Source of the DNA: Montifringilla adamsi
Lineage: Eukaryota; Chordata; Aves; Passeriformes; Passeridae
NCBI GenBank assembly: GCA_017590115.1
Contig: JAGGNK010013558.1
Span: forward strand, 17,254,574-17,318,573
Direction: 5' to 3'
DNA: 64,000 nt
The notes below the pieces were generated by a model. It was not told the origin of the DNA. It ran no database searches and was given only the letters and a program-made list of their open reading frames with translations. Below, piece after piece: positions 21,745-36,700 of this stretch. The position numbers and the translations under genes are program-made. How positions within the stretch are numbered: the stretch's first letter is position 1; each line of letters starts with the position of its first letter.

Positions 21745-24700
21745 GTGAGTTCCCCACAGAGAAAAGTCTTTGTACTCATCTGTATTTGTTTTGGTTTAGG
21801 GTAAATTTGGGAGAGAAATTTTAAAGGGTTTTTTCTTTTAGAAAAGTAGATTTAATTGGTTCTTTTCTTAATTGGTTTGGGGAAAAACATTTTTTTGGAG
21901 AAAATTGGAAAAATAGTTAATTAAATAATAAAACTTAAATACTATTAAATAATAAAACTTCTTGTTGTTTTAAAAGAGATTATAAACTCAGAAGAGTCTC
22001 TTTTTGGGGTTGTAATTTGGCTTACTTAGTCTTTTATTAGTTTTATTGGCATTGGAAATGTTGTGGCTCAGGCCTGGCTTGGTGGGCTGTAGCTGTGAGG
22101 TTTTGGTGGTTTTTTGGGTGTTTAGTTTAGAGTAGGTTTAAAGAGGTTTAAAGAAAAAGGGAAAAAATCTATAGTTTAGGGAACTTTTTTGCTTTAGCTA
22201 GTTAAAACTAACTAAAATGAAGGAGAGTTCTGTTTTGCTCTCTATCTGCAGACAACAACAGTTTAGGAGTAGTAATGTGGAGGAGTGAGTGCAGTGTCTG
22301 AAAACAAACTCCGCGCTTCTTCCTCCCCCCTTCACTTGCTGGAACAAGTCTTAAAGGTGCAAAACTTATTATTCAGCATAAACAGAACAGATGATTGGGG
22401 ATAGAAGCATTATATAGTCAAGCCAGGACATCCTCTGACACCTTTCTTTCCCAGTTTGCGCTGCAGAGCTTTCCAGCACTGGTTAGATATCAAAATACTT
22501 CTGGTTATCTTTTGTAATTATTTTTTATTCTTTTGTTCTTAATATCTGTTTCTTTCTGATGCATACTCTCTGAATGACATCATAGCTTAGCTTTATATTT
22601 TAATAACTATTTCCCCCCAGCATTGCCTAGGAATTGTTGAAGGACTGAATAAGCATTATGAAAATAGGGCATTATAAGGACTCATTATAAAATGAAATGC
22701 ACTCACAGCACTCACTACGGGTTTTCTTCTCTGTTAGGGGGTATTATTAGAGGAAGGCAGATCCCTGAATTTAAATCCTAGGGAAGCTTGTTTCAGAATT
22801 CTAAAGCAAGTTAACCAATTGCATTAAAGACTAAATTTAATATAGGCTTTAAGAGAATCTGCTAAATTTTATGAAAACAGTCCTCTTTGTGCAAGGACTT
22901 CACTGTCACTAATCCAGATGAGTTTACAGCTCTCCTACATCCAGCCACAATGAAACTTTATTTCAAGAACTGACTGAGTTTTGTTGATTTAAGTGGTACT
23001 CATGTGGGTGATGATTATCATCCCTGAGGTGGTACAGTCAGAATTTCTCATTGCTTTATCATCTTCCAAGGCCACCTGAAGCTTTAGAAAGGGATCATCC
23101 TAATCTTTTAAAGTGGTACTGGAGAGGAAATCAGTAGATGTTCTCCACGTTCTGATCAGTGCTCTTGAAGAACAGCATCCTCTATTCTAGCACTGTTCTT
23201 ACCAAATGAATGATAAGGTTTTCAGTCCCAAGGAAACTGAAATGATTTTTCTGATGCTTGGTGTATGTGAGCCATATGGACCCCTTGTGTCTGTCACTGG
23301 GTTTGTCAGCTGTATGGATCATCCTGAAAGTGGAGTGGCATTAACAGGCTGTGGTAATGGTACAATCAGTGATTTGTTCCTTAAGAGCAGTGGTAAAATA
23401 CAGCCTGAGCAACTGGACTGTGGATGCACCTACTATAGATTGTAACCACATAAAAAGGGCAAACCCTCATGGCCTTCTTGGAAGGGGGAAAAAATATATA
23501 TTTACATATAATATATACCTTTCAATTCCACTTTTTAAAAGTAATATATGCAGATAATCTCAAGCCTTCAAAAGTTTAAGGCTTTAAATCACATACATTG
23601 CTTTAAACTTTTTATCTGTAAGTTTAAAGATGATAAAAACCCCCAATCCCTTCTGTATTCCTATGTATTTTCCTTTTATAGGTTTTCATAATACATAGCT
23701 GCTGATGCAGTGGTTTGTTTTTATTTTTGTTGTTACTCTTTCCCATACAAAGTAGCAGCTGAATGTGATGCCTCATGAAAACTGCCTGTAATGAAACACC
23801 TTTGTCCTGAGGCAGCTTGGAGTTGAATCACCAGGATGAGAAAGTTGAGTAACAAATAGTGTGAGGTTTAGTCATCCACAGCAGCTTCCCTGCAGCTGAG
23901 CCTCGCTCCCCAAAGTTGGCACTGCCTGCTGCCTTGCCTCATTTTCCCTCAAAACAGAGGCATAAAAATAATGAGTATTTATCACATAATAATGTCACAA
24001 ATGAGTTATTAAGCAGCAAGTGAGTTGACTCTTACAAGCTGAGTTAATCATGCCACCCTCATTAGGGAGAGGTTTGTGTCTACCTTTGCTCATGTGGTCT
24101 CTACTTTTCTCCCTCTGGAGTAGATTGTTTTTGCTGCTGGTGCTTAATCCCTGTGGAACAAAAAAACATACTTGGGTGAAGGAAAGAGTCCTTTTTTGTT
24201 GTGAATCTTATGATAAAATAGAGAGTATCGAAGTATATATTGGTAATAAAGTGACAGTGAGAGGGAGCCTGTGGAGTTCTGTGGGAAAGAGGGAATTGAG
24301 GTGGGAACGGGGTGATTGGTGGTGGTTCTGGCTGTCTTTGGGGGTGATGGAGCTGAGCAGAGCTGGGGATATTTTCATGGGGAAAATAGGACTGGGAAAA
24401 CCACAGTGGGCTGTTGCTGAGTGTAGAGTGCTGTGCCTCAGATCTGAGATGCTGCAAGGCTCCCAGCATAGCCTGCTAGTGGGATGGAGGGTGAGTTGGG
24501 CTAATAAAGGCTGAGAAGGAATCTGGTCACTGACCTGGAAATAAAAAGTAGATTCTTATGGGAGTCATGACCTGTCCGCCTCCTGCTTTTGCTTTTTCTC
24601 TTCCATCATTGCTCACCAGCAAAGAAAAGAGCCAGAGGACAGTGTTGTGCATGCAGATTGGCTGATTTGAGTGGAGGTGGTGGAACAGCAGGAAGCTTTT

Positions 24701-27700
24701 TATTATCTGCTGAGGAAGGAGACACAGATAGATGGGGAAAATGCAGAAAAAACAGTCCAGACTAAAGGATGAAGCCAGCAGAAATACCAATTAGATACAG
24801 AGGGGATAAGTCAGATAACAAATATTATTTAGAAACTGGTGAAATGCAGAAAGTTCATCATAACCATGGAGAAACTTAGTTTTCATAAGAAATAGTGAAT
24901 TTTTACTTTCTTTGTGCGTTTGTCTTGTTTTATTAAAATGAAGATTCTATGAAGCCATCTCTTCCCACCCATAAAAATGTACAGAGTCACAAAGCAACAC
25001 CAAAACAGAGAGTGTAGTTTTTAGTAATCTTTAGTAATCTAGTAAAACAAGCCTGTTTTCTCTTTAGTGTACTTTGTAAATTTTTAATATGACATATAGA
25101 GACAGATAATCCAAGACGGGACAAGAAATATGTTTTATTAATTTCCAGCCACCACTGTTAATGTTACAACAAGCTAAAATCTTGAAAGTGTTCAGTTAGC
25201 TGTCCCTTGGTGATACCTTCTCAGTATCAACTGAGCACTTTCTGGTTATTCATATTAAAATGAAGAAATAATTCACTAAAGCTCCTAGAAATGAAATAGT
25301 AAGAGAAAGTAGCCAAGCAGCCGTATTTATTTTAAGTCTTGGCTTCAAGGTATCTAAATTTTAGTAAGGTCAGGCAGAATCTGGGAGGATCTAGAGAATG
25401 CCAAATGCTCACCCCTCCTAAGCTCCTAAAGTGTTTCTGTCTCTGAACAGTAATGCTTTCCTGGACATCTTCTGTATCAATGTTATCTTAGGAAATTCAA
25501 AACAGAAGCTGCATGTAGCCATGCTTCTAAACCTTGTGGTCAGAATTAAACCCTAGCTGAGGGAAATAAGCTTGAAACAATAGAAGTACTCAATGAAGCC
25601 AGAGGCATTGCTTAAGCATTGCTTTCTTGGCTTCCCAAATTACTGTGATAGAGTGACCTAAGGAAGGTGTCAAGGAAAAAGGAAAACTGTCCCACTGAGC
25701 TGTAAATTTATGGGTCTTTTATTTATGAATCTCTATATCCTCTAGATTGCAGTATTAGAAAGAGTTTTATTAACAGTGGACTTCAAATAACTATTTAATA
25801 TCTAGTTTAGGTGCCCAACTTTCACATGAAATAAAATAATCTCAGTATCATTCAATGCTACAGATTTTCTGTCTGAAGTGGGCATGATTGCAGTAATTGG
25901 TACCCTTGATAAGCTTTTCAAGGTTTCTGCCATTGCATTTTGACTTATATTTAAGAACATTGGAAGTGACCAAATGCAGTTGCTCATGTTTCTACTCTAT
26001 TCTGCTCTCCCCATATTAATGGGAAGCTTGGATTGAAAGAACTGTTTGACAGTCAGGATGGAGATGAGATGGAGAACTGCTGGCAAGTGCTTGATCCATT
26101 TCTAGCTAAAACTGCCAGGTAGTTTTTACCCCTCTGCAGGTTCTAAAAGGTTATCTGAGAGTCATTCCCAATTCATGTTTACCTTTCTCATGTTCCAGGA
26201 GAAGAGAGTTTCTTTACAAAATGATACCAATACTGAAAGTTTTAGAAAAATCAGACAAAAGCCCCGCAGCAGCACAAGTTCTTTAGGCAGCATCAGCTTT
26301 GGAGTGTTACTTTTACTAAGATAGGGACTGAGTGGATGGAATTTGTTTGCAACTTCATGCAGGTCCAGCCCCTGCTAAAAGCTCGTGTGAAATTCGGAAG
26401 TTTTCCAGGAGGTGGCAGCAGGAGATTGGTGGAATAGCAACAGACATTTCGATCCTGTTAAAATTGTTTCTCTAATCCAGAGGCAGGCTGTTGGCTCACT
26501 AGAAATCCATAGTCTTAATGGGAATTAAAGTATATTTTCACGAGGTTTTTCTAAGGGGTTTGTTATGGAAAGGTTGGTTGTTTGTGTTGCTTGGTAGCCC
26601 AACTGTGAGGTTTTTTTCCTATCCTTAAGAAACTTCTCTTACATGACTTAGTAATTTTTTGGTTCACTTTAGTGGTCAAAACCAATTATATTTGGAAGTA
26701 AGGAAGGTGTGGAAAGGTGCTTAAAACTATAGGTAAAAGGCATCCTGGTGTTGCAAGGAAATTGTTTGGTTTGGATTACAACCACCGGTATAAAAGTGCA
26801 TATGGGTGCACATATAAAAGTTGGGCCATATCTGCTTGAATTTGGAAATGGCACTGATTAAACAGGCTTGTGGCAATGAGCTGCACCTCATTTGGGGGTT
26901 GAAATGATGCTTTGCATGCATTTTGCAGTGTGGGAGAGAGAAGGTACAACTGAAAGATTATTTCTTTTAAAAATGGTTTTTGATGGAAGACAGCTCTGCC
27001 TGCTGCTGTCTCCTTTCCAGCATGTCCCTCTTTGTCCCCAGTTCTGCCCCTCAGGTTGTACCATCCCTCTGCTTGTTGTCGTGCCTGTTACCCACTTCAT
27101 TTATCACCACTCAGAAGTCAATGTAGAATAGTCTGAGCTATTGTGAAGAGAGAGACCTTGGGAGCAGCATCACTTTGAAATATTATCTTTGTGTGGGTTG
27201 TGCTGATTCTTTGCTGCATTTTGGACATGATCACAGTGCAGGTTAAGAACACCCATTCAGTCACTGGCTACATTTTCCTGCTGAGCTGTGGGTGCTTCAT
27301 TCATTCCTTTAACTCAGGTTAGTGTGACTTTTCAGAGCACTGAAACTTCTGCTTTTCATGGGAGATGCGGGAAGTTGTCACTAGCAAGGAACTAAACTTT
27401 CCTTAACATATCCCTTATTTCTATGTTTATTCCTATTCTGTGCACTAGAGGCAGTTTTCACATCTTATTTCTCCGTGTAGCCATGCTGCATTCATTTTTA
27501 TGTTGGTTTTTTTGGTTAGTTTGTTTCCTTCCTCTCCGTCTTCTCTTTCCATTTAGAAATATCCTTAAAGTTACTGGATCATCTTTGCAGCTCTATTCTG
27601 TACTCCTTCCTTCCAGTCTTTTAATTTTGGTATAATATTTGTCTTGGTGTTATCTGGATATGATCACAGTGGGTTGGGAAGCTTATTCCTGTTTTGTGTT

Positions 27701-30700
27701 TGCACCTTTGTGTGTTCAGATGTGTTCAGTCTAGGGTAGCCTGCAATTAATATTGTTTTGAACTTAGAGCAGGTCTTCTAGTGCAGATGGTATCTAACTT
27801 AGATTGGGAAAGTGTTCAGACTTCCACACTGTAGTTTGTACTTTTTAGTGTCCAACAGCAGCACCCATGGATGGTGGAAGGAGGAACTTCACATCCTGGC
27901 TTGTTCTCTAGCTGAGAAATGGCACCTTGCCTTGGGTAATTAATTAGTCACTTGTAGAACAAGTTTGGGTGTCCTGAGGAAATTAGTTAAATTGATTGGA
28001 TTATTTTAATTTTTAGATTAATAAATCAGTCTGAGTGTTTGTGCTATGTGAAGGGGAAATAAATCTGTAATTACCTGTACTCTGCACTATCAGTTTATCT
28101 GACTCCTTTCAGAAGTGGGTTTTTACATTCTTGAATTCTTGTGAAACTATAAATTCAGAACAGGTTCTAAACAGATTCATCATCTATGAAAAGAGACTTT
28201 ATCAAGATAATCTAAAATAACATATATCCTACATGCTTTGGAAATCCTGCAGACCACAGAGAAACATTTTACCTAATACAGCATTACACCCTAAAAACAA
28301 TACAATGCTGCCAGACCACAAAACATCCGCAATTTGGGACAGCAGATGTTTCTACACATGCTTCTTTTTAAGACCAAGAAGCAACACAAGGGAAAATAAA
28401 AAGTTGAACATTGAGAAAGAAATGTAATATTGTAGAGCTGGGGGAAAACTGGATGGACAGAGAGATTTGAGTAATTAGCAATTAATTCCTAAGAGTGCTA
28501 GGAAGATGTGGAAAAGTATTTGTCAAATGGAAACATATGTATGAGAAACAAACAAAAAAAAATTCTAACTCGTTCTTAAATACAATTTTAATTTTGTCTT
28601 AAAAATAGCATGTTCATGAAAGCAAGAATCAGTTTGAAGTACAAAAAATCCTGTCATGCTATGCCTGGAAAGACTAGCAATTACTGTTTGAATTTTTTTT
28701 TTTTTCCAGCACCAGATTACCATAACACCTTCTAATTATTTTTACATTTTATTTTAACTTCAGCTGATCCCACAGTTAAGGACTTAATTGGAGGCTTCAC
28801 TGCTCTGCACTACGCAGCCATGCACGGCCGGGCGAGGATTGCGCGCCTGATGCTGGAGTCCGACTACAGAAGTGACATTATTAATGCCAAGAGCAACGAC
28901 GGCTGGACTCCCCTGCACGTCGCTGCTCACTACGGCAGAGACTCCTTTGTCAGGCTCCTCCTGGAGTTCAAGGCTGAGGTTGATCCGCTCAGTGATAAAG
29001 GTACTACACCACTCCAGCTGGCCATTATCCGGGAGAGGTCAAGCTGTGTGAAAATCCTCCTGGACCACAATGCCAACATCGACATTCAGAATGGTTTCCT
29101 GTTACGATACGCTGTGATCAAAAGCAATCACTCGTACTGCCGAATGTTCCTCCAGAGAGGGGCCGATACAAACTTGGGGCGCTTGGAAGATGGACAGACA
29201 CCCTTGCACTTGTCTGCTCTTAGAGATGATGTGCTTTGTGCACAAATGTTGTATAATTACGGAGCAGACACTAACACAAGGAACTATGAAGGACAGACCC
29301 CACTGGCTGTTTCAATAAGTATTTCTGGAAGTAGCCGACCCTGTCTGGATTTCTTACAAGAAGTGACAAGTATGTATGTAAGAGAAGTTAATCACAGGAC
29401 ACAATGTCCTCTAAAAGCCTTCTTTGAATTTAGCCCCCAGAAAAAAAAAAAAGCTTCCTCTCTGCCCCTTGATGCTATTTAAATGCACTAGAAAATTTCT
29501 GGGAAGGTGAAGGGATTGTGATACTGGGAATCTCTTACTCGGCAAAGGAGCTAATGTTAAGTGTACTTCATTTAAATTAGTTTTGTTTGAATATCTACAG
29601 GAAGCATTCATTTTAAAAGAGTGAACTGTAAAATCTCATTTTATTTCTGGCCTTAGCACATAAGATTTTTGAGTTTGGTTTTGTTGTTTGTTTAGGGGTT
29701 TTTTAGTGTCTTTTGTTTTGCTTTTTTATTGCCATGCAAATCCTCGGCAGTTGATGGCTTTTTCATCTGCACTACAACTAGGGCAGAAGAGAGCTTTGGC
29801 TGCTTTGTGTTCTCCCGCATTCCCTCCTTCCCTCCCTTAAACCAGACATAAAAATGCCACAGTTCATTCCTGCAACTTGAAGGGATTTCGTGTGCTGTGT
29901 AGCTTTAATTTGATTTTGTTGATGCCTTTGAAATAAGAGAGATTTTAACTTCTGATATTTAGAACAAGTATTGGGCTCCGAATTTCTGGATCGCTTTTGA
30001 TTCCCAGTTTTTGGTGTACTAGATCTACTGAAAGTTTTCCTCTCTCAACATGGAATGCTGTACTAATGTTTCATAATCATAGTATTTCCTAAAGCATTTA
30101 GGAATTGCTGATAAGCATTTGGCAGAGTTTGCCAAATCAAATATGTTAAAACGGTCTGGTAAATTATCATCCATCTAGAATGATCTCTGCACTACAGAGG
30201 ATGTGGTGTTCCATATATGCTTTTTTTGTCCCCTATAGCTCCTTTTATTTTTTTGAATGTGGTATTTTTTTAATGAGAATTAGATAACCTATGTATTCTG
30301 TAAAGAAACTGAAAGTCAGTGTGGGCTGGAAGTGAATCAGCTGAGATCTGTTGTCAGTAGCTAACATAAATAAGCATTTGGAATTTCCTTGCTTTTTCTA
30401 TAATGATTTGTGGTGTTGTTTTTGTTCATATCTGAAATTGAAAGAGAATTTCTGGAAAGGTGGAAGTTGGTAATAAGATATACAAGCAATTAAGCAATTT
30501 TGGTTTAATTTGCCTGCCCCTTCTCATTCAAACACATTTCTTTCTGGTTTCCTTTTTGGAAGCCTCTCACTATATAGTTGCAGTGTCAGGGATTTTAGAG
30601 ATTTTAGGAGATGATATAATATCCAGACTTGCAGTTTCTCAGTCATAGGATGTATCATTAAGCATGAGAGCTTAGACTGCTCCCGTGTTTCCTCAGTGTC

Positions 30701-33700
30701 TAAAGACCAAAGGAAACAGGTACTGTAACTTTCAGTTTGCAGATTCCATACCTTAAGGGTTTAATGTTAATGAGAAGTAAATTCTGCTACCAAAAAAAAA
30801 AGTAGCTTTAATTTGTGGCCAGTGTAACAGTGTTGGAACTATCCCACTTCTGTGCTGTTGGAGGGAGAACTGGGAAAGCAGTGCTGACAAAAACAGCTCT
30901 CTGCTTCTGAGCAAAATAATTATCAATGTATGTTTACAAACCACTGTAAACAAACTCTGCTGCCCTTTTTGTAAATATCCAAACACTGTCTTCTCTGCTT
31001 TTCATGAATAATTACTTTAATAAGATGCTGTATAAGAGATGAGATGGATAAAGAGCAAGCTGGCATTTTGGTAGTGGAGTTCCCAGTTCAGTCTGACTGT
31101 ACAGGGAATTGTTGAGATCTCATGCTGTAGTACTTTGGGGAAGAATCTTGTTTGTAAGTCTACTGCAATATGTATTTTCTAGAAAAAAAAAATTTACAAT
31201 ATTTTTGGACAATTCTTATGTTGGAATTCTTCCTGAAACTCTTCTGAGGTTCGCAACAGTGCCTTGTTCGTGGGGGTTAACGGGAATTTCAGTTTATTTG
31301 AATCTTATACTAAGTGATTTATATAAAAATCCATAGCTGTAAGTTTTATATCTGCATCTGAGGTTTTGAAGAGTATATTTGGTAGTAAAACAGGAAATAG
31401 TTTATTTTTTTACAGTAGATTAACATTTTTAAGGCTAAAGATTAATAGCTATTAAATATCAAAGTTATCAAACCGATCTGTGTCTTCAAGTGAAAGCAGT
31501 TGCATGCTGCATATAAATGGGGTACTATTTAGTAGTCTGTGAGTAGCTATTTTTTTTTATACTTGGAAAACGTATTTGTACAGTTTCAGTTTCTCAGAAA
31601 ACATCATTTGTGAATTTCTTTTTGTTTTGGTAGGTATTGTAATCGGTAATAATGGCAGCCTTTAGCCCAGGTCCCCGGTTGGGAATTACAGGCAAGAAAC
31701 CAAGCTCTCAGAAATACTCAGTATTGGCCCTGAGAGTCTGCAAGAAGATATTGGATTTTGGGGGTTGACCCTGAAGGTCTGATATTCTTCCTGGTAACAG
31801 GTAGAGATTCCTTTGCTCCTAGAATAATTCCAAGAGGAAGTTATTCTATAGTTGTGTTTCAGTATTTAAGCACAAAGCTGGAAGTTAGGAACAACTGAGT
31901 TTTTGACCATGAGTCTGCTGTTGATTTGGTGTTCAGACTTGTGTGTTTTTCTTTTTCCCCTCCCTCTTTTTTACAATACAAAAATAAGCAAAGTCTCCCT
32001 GGGGAAAAAAAAATATATTGAAGATGAAAACTGCTCAATAATTTTATTAATCACCTTCCTTCTCCTTATCTGCATTACACTTTACTGTTTCAAAAAACAT
32101 TTACTGGCAGCCACCATAGTACCTAAGATCATTTGATAAAGAGTTGATTTGGAGCAGTGTAAGTGTTTCCATTTTCATATCAACCTGCCTCTTCAGGAGT
32201 GTTAATGTGTTAAGCTTGGAATGCACTAATGCAAATTAAAGTAGAGAAGCACGTATATGACATATATGAAAGTTAGAGGTACATAGAGACTATTTATTAT
32301 TGGTAGTGTATATATTTATAAAATTAGTGTGCAATCACAGCCCTGGATGAAATTATTTATTTTGAAGTTGAATGGGATTTGAGACTATTAAAACTTATAA
32401 AACTAATGTGGGAGGTAGAAGAAATGCAAGCATTAGAAAAATATATAAGGGCTTAAATAAAGATACTAGAAATTTCAATTAGGATCTTTAAAGAAGGGGA
32501 TTTTACAAAAGCCTGGAAACTTCCCCCTCCCCATAGCCCTCCTTTAACTGAATTTGTGTTCAGCTCAGGAGCAGGAGAGGCTGTGAGGAGCTGCTGGTCT
32601 GTGTCGAGGCAGAGCTCAGGAAATGATCTGGCCAGAGCAGTGTGATGTGGCTGCTGTGGAAACAGGTACCAAAGAACTCAGTTCAGTTCTGGAGCAACAT
32701 CTAAAGGTCACCCGGTGAATTTAACTACAAATGTTTCAGCTGCATTCCTTTTCTAATTTTTCAAAGGGCAGATCTTTGGCTTTGACTAGAGAGTGTAGTT
32801 TTGTGTTTAAATTTATATAGCACTGTAAATATACAGAATAACTGAGACAGAAGTTCTGTTAAGGAAATCCTTAATCCTATACATCCTCTGTCTCTATCCC
32901 TTGGCTAAATCAAGATAACTTTTCACTAGAATTTTATTTTTTAGCTGGAAGAAGATTTTCTTAAAGTTTCTCTCTGCATAGTTTTAACTTTTATAAATAC
33001 AGAAGTGTCATAGTGAATTAAGTAGATTTCTACATATTTTATTTCATGGATAATTGCAAAGGAAATGGTATTTTCATGTTTGTAATAACATAGCAGACCT
33101 TTACTGGAATCTCAGGCTTTTTTGTTTCCTTGGGTGCTGCTGGAAATCTTGCAGCGATGACTGAGGTCTGCTTTGTCATCCAGTTACACAGAGAACTGGG
33201 ATAAGGGGATTATTTTATAATTTTCTACTCTACAGTTGACTATATTAAGTAGTTGAATCATATTGTGTAGGCATATAAGTTATTTACTTTGAAGGAATTT
33301 TTTAAGAGGCCTTCGTAAAAAAAAAATGAAATACTATTTTTATATGTGGCACTTAAGGTACAGCCATGCTCTACTCCCATTTGTACACCTATGCTCTGCT
33401 CTGCAAAATTCATTTTAAAATAGCATAACAATGCATCTTAAGCCTGTCTTGATGTTCAGAGCACTTTACTTACTGCCTCCTAAAAATAGATAAACATTAT
33501 GGTGCTGGAATTCTTAGCTGCATTTCCATAGCAATTTCAGTGAGACTGAATTTACAGAGATGTCACAATTTTTATTTTTTTTTTAAATACCTTTGCAAGC
33601 GTATTCAAATCTTAACAGGTGTATTTGGCAATGAAGTGAAGTATAACATTGAGCCTTACTGACATTCTGCTTTTTCATATAGGAATTTTCAGTCCAAAAT

Positions 33701-36700
33701 GGTACATCATTTCTGTGCCAGATAGACTGAAATTTAATAGACATCTAAAACTCATTGGGGGGAATTATTTTTCAGAGACCAATGAAAACATATGTCAGGC
33801 TCAGACATTCTAGCAGAGGCATACTGAACACAAAATTCAATTAGAACTTTAAAATAGCTTGTATGATATGCAGTTAAAAACAGGACTCTGTGTCCTGTCG
33901 AGCTGGAGGAATTTGTTCACGCTCTCAAGCACACTCTATAATTCTACACTCATCCCTCTCTGTCTGATATTAATATTTTAGATCTATAGATTTTTGATAT
34001 TAGCTTTTTCTGATGTTTTGAATGCTGGAAATTATTCCAATAATCTCCAATTCTTCTGCTGCTGTTTTTTACAGAGTACAAGCAGTGCATTTCCTAAACT
34101 TTAGACCTACTCACTGAGCAGCCGAGTTCCCCTTCGGCTCAGCCTCTGTCACTCCCTAGGTGATCGCAGCCTTTCCCTGTGATCCCATTTTTGTACATCC
34201 TCCCCAGTGTGTTTTGTGGCTGCTGGGTGTGAGTTTCCAGTTGATAACTTCAATTATCTTTTTCATTTTCCCCCCTCAAAAAAGCCAACAAATTCAGAAC
34301 TCAGTTTAATTGCTGGCAGTAGCTGCATTCCCTCACCGCTGTGATATAAGGGATGGCTTTAAGGACTTGCTGCAGAAATAAATACTTTTCCTGATATTCT
34401 AGAGGAGCTGAGCTGTTGCCAGCATACATCAGTCTGGTTTCAACATATTTTGTAAAATGTTTCAGAAGATTTTTATTTTTAAGTTCCCTTTGTAGCTAAA
34501 AAGAAATTACCAAATGGTTTCTCGCTACTGTTTTCAGCCTTTCAGAATTCCCAGGAGGGGCAGAGGCTCAGTTTGAGAAATACCACTCTAAGGTTTTTTA
34601 GGGAGATGCATTAATATTGTAGAGAAAACTGTGGGCGGCTTCTGAAATATGTCACTGATGTTATTTTTCATTTTTTAATTTCTTTAGAATCAGCCTATCC
34701 ACTTGAAACCAATGGCACTGATTGTTTGCTTTAAATGTACTTTTCTTTTAGTAGTTAGAACAATACATCAGAGGGGATCTTCTTGCAGCCTACAATGTAT
34801 TAATTTCAGTTATTCCCAAGTTTTCTCTTGGGTAACAGAAAGGTCAATTCATGATTGTTGCATTGTATTTTTACATGGATTTTTTTGCTCTCTATCTGCA
34901 GTGGAGGAAATGGGTAGGGATTCCTCTTTTCTAGCTTTACAGTACTGGATGAAAATCCCCAAAAAAGTGTTGTCAGAGGCATCACAAATATGCCTTAATG
35001 GTCCTTAAATATAGACTTATTGGGTGAGTTAGTGTTTTATTTCTTGGGAAGCATTGTCTGCAGAGGGAAGGCACAGGTATAAATTCAGAGCAGTTTTTAC
35101 AGTGACACAGTTCTTTGGCCAGGCAGCAAATCCTAAGTGAAAGTTTTGTCTGCCTTTGGGATACAACAGCAAACTCTCAGATACCATACCAGAAAAATTT
35201 GGAAACTGCAAAAAGAAAAGGAATGGAGTTTTGAGTGGAAATTCAGATTAATTGTAATAATTTCTTGCTGTTAAAACATGTTTGTTTTTTTCCTTTGCTT
35301 TACCAGCAAAGGCTGGTCTTTTAATAATAATTTAAAAGGCTCATTTCATTATTCAAGTAAAATAATAATTTAAGTAACTTTGTTAGCAGCTGAAGAACTG
35401 ATTTAGGAAAATGCTTAAATTTTATACATACTGCAGTCTGCTGCATCTAGATTAGAAAAAATCAAAAAGCAATTCCTCTTGATTCTTTAAAGTCATTTCT
35501 TCTGTTTGGAAGAAGCTATTCTGTCAGGTTTGGGGCACTGTACACAAGAATTGCATTGGAGGGGATTTCTGCTTTCCCTTCCAGCACAGAGCACAAGCTC
35601 TGGAAGGCAAAAGATGAACTGTGCTTCTTTTTCCTGTAATTAATACTTCTAATTTATTTGATTACTGCTTTAAAGCTTGCAAAATAAATTGACTGCAGCA
35701 TGTAATGTTGTGATGAACACTTGAGCAAATCCAGAATAAGAGCAGCAAGGTGGCCCTTCAGGGATGTGCTGGATGTTTTCAAGGTGATCAGTAGTTTTAT
35801 GTGGCTGTTTTGCATGATAGTGCTAATTAGGCCAATCGTACCTTTCATGTTTGTGGGGATTTTTGTGTCTTTCTCTTTTAATTCTCTTCCTTTCCAGCTT
35901 ATTTGCCTGAACAACTTCCCAAACTTGTGATGCAGGATATAACCAAAGCTGCAACTTCCTAATCGTTTTTAAAGAGGACTTTATTCATCATTTAACTTGT
36001 CTTACTTTGCCAAGTTACTAATAACATTTTTCATTTGCCAAACTAAGGTTCACTGACATCGGTCCGTAATCCTTTATTTTTTTTTCTTTTTCATTCAGAT
36101 GCAACCAAGAATGAGTAAGTGTTCCAGACACCGTTTCTAATAAATCACAAATGCATTAATAACCCTGGAATTTGCAAGGCGTGACCTAAGACACCAGCAG
36201 CCACTAGATGTAGCAACTGGTGCTTAACACTGGAAATGTCCATTGTTAACACATTCCCAGGAAATATTTTTTAGGCTTATCAGGGGAAAATGTCATACAT
36301 TTGATAATCAGGTCTCTTTGAATGAACTGATGACCAATTTCTTCTGGGTATTTTAAGTTGTCTGTTCTTTTATGTTCTCAAAAACCACGTAGGATGTTAA
36401 TTAAAAGGCATTTATTTCTGAAACCAGAAATCAGTGTCTCATAGCTGATTTTTTGTGTACTCTACTACAGAAAATACACAAAGTCCTCTAGTCCTTTATC
36501 ATTTCTAATGCTGCTGTTTGCAGTGAATTTTTGCTTTCTGAACCCTGTTTTAAAGCATCACAACTATTTCTTTATCACCATTAAGATTGCTTGGTTTCTT
36601 ACCAAAATAACTTTCCTTTCCCTGAAGTTTGAGCATTCTGCTGCTGTCTGAGTTGCCTAAATTCTTTCCTTCAGGTGGAAAAAAATTTGCCAAGAAGAAA

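Noticed and set aside
24050..24514. 154-residue plus-strand frame in ASB7 intron 2
   Set aside because: Trp/Gly-rich from a G-rich tract, no domain, and no splice sites linking it to ASB7.
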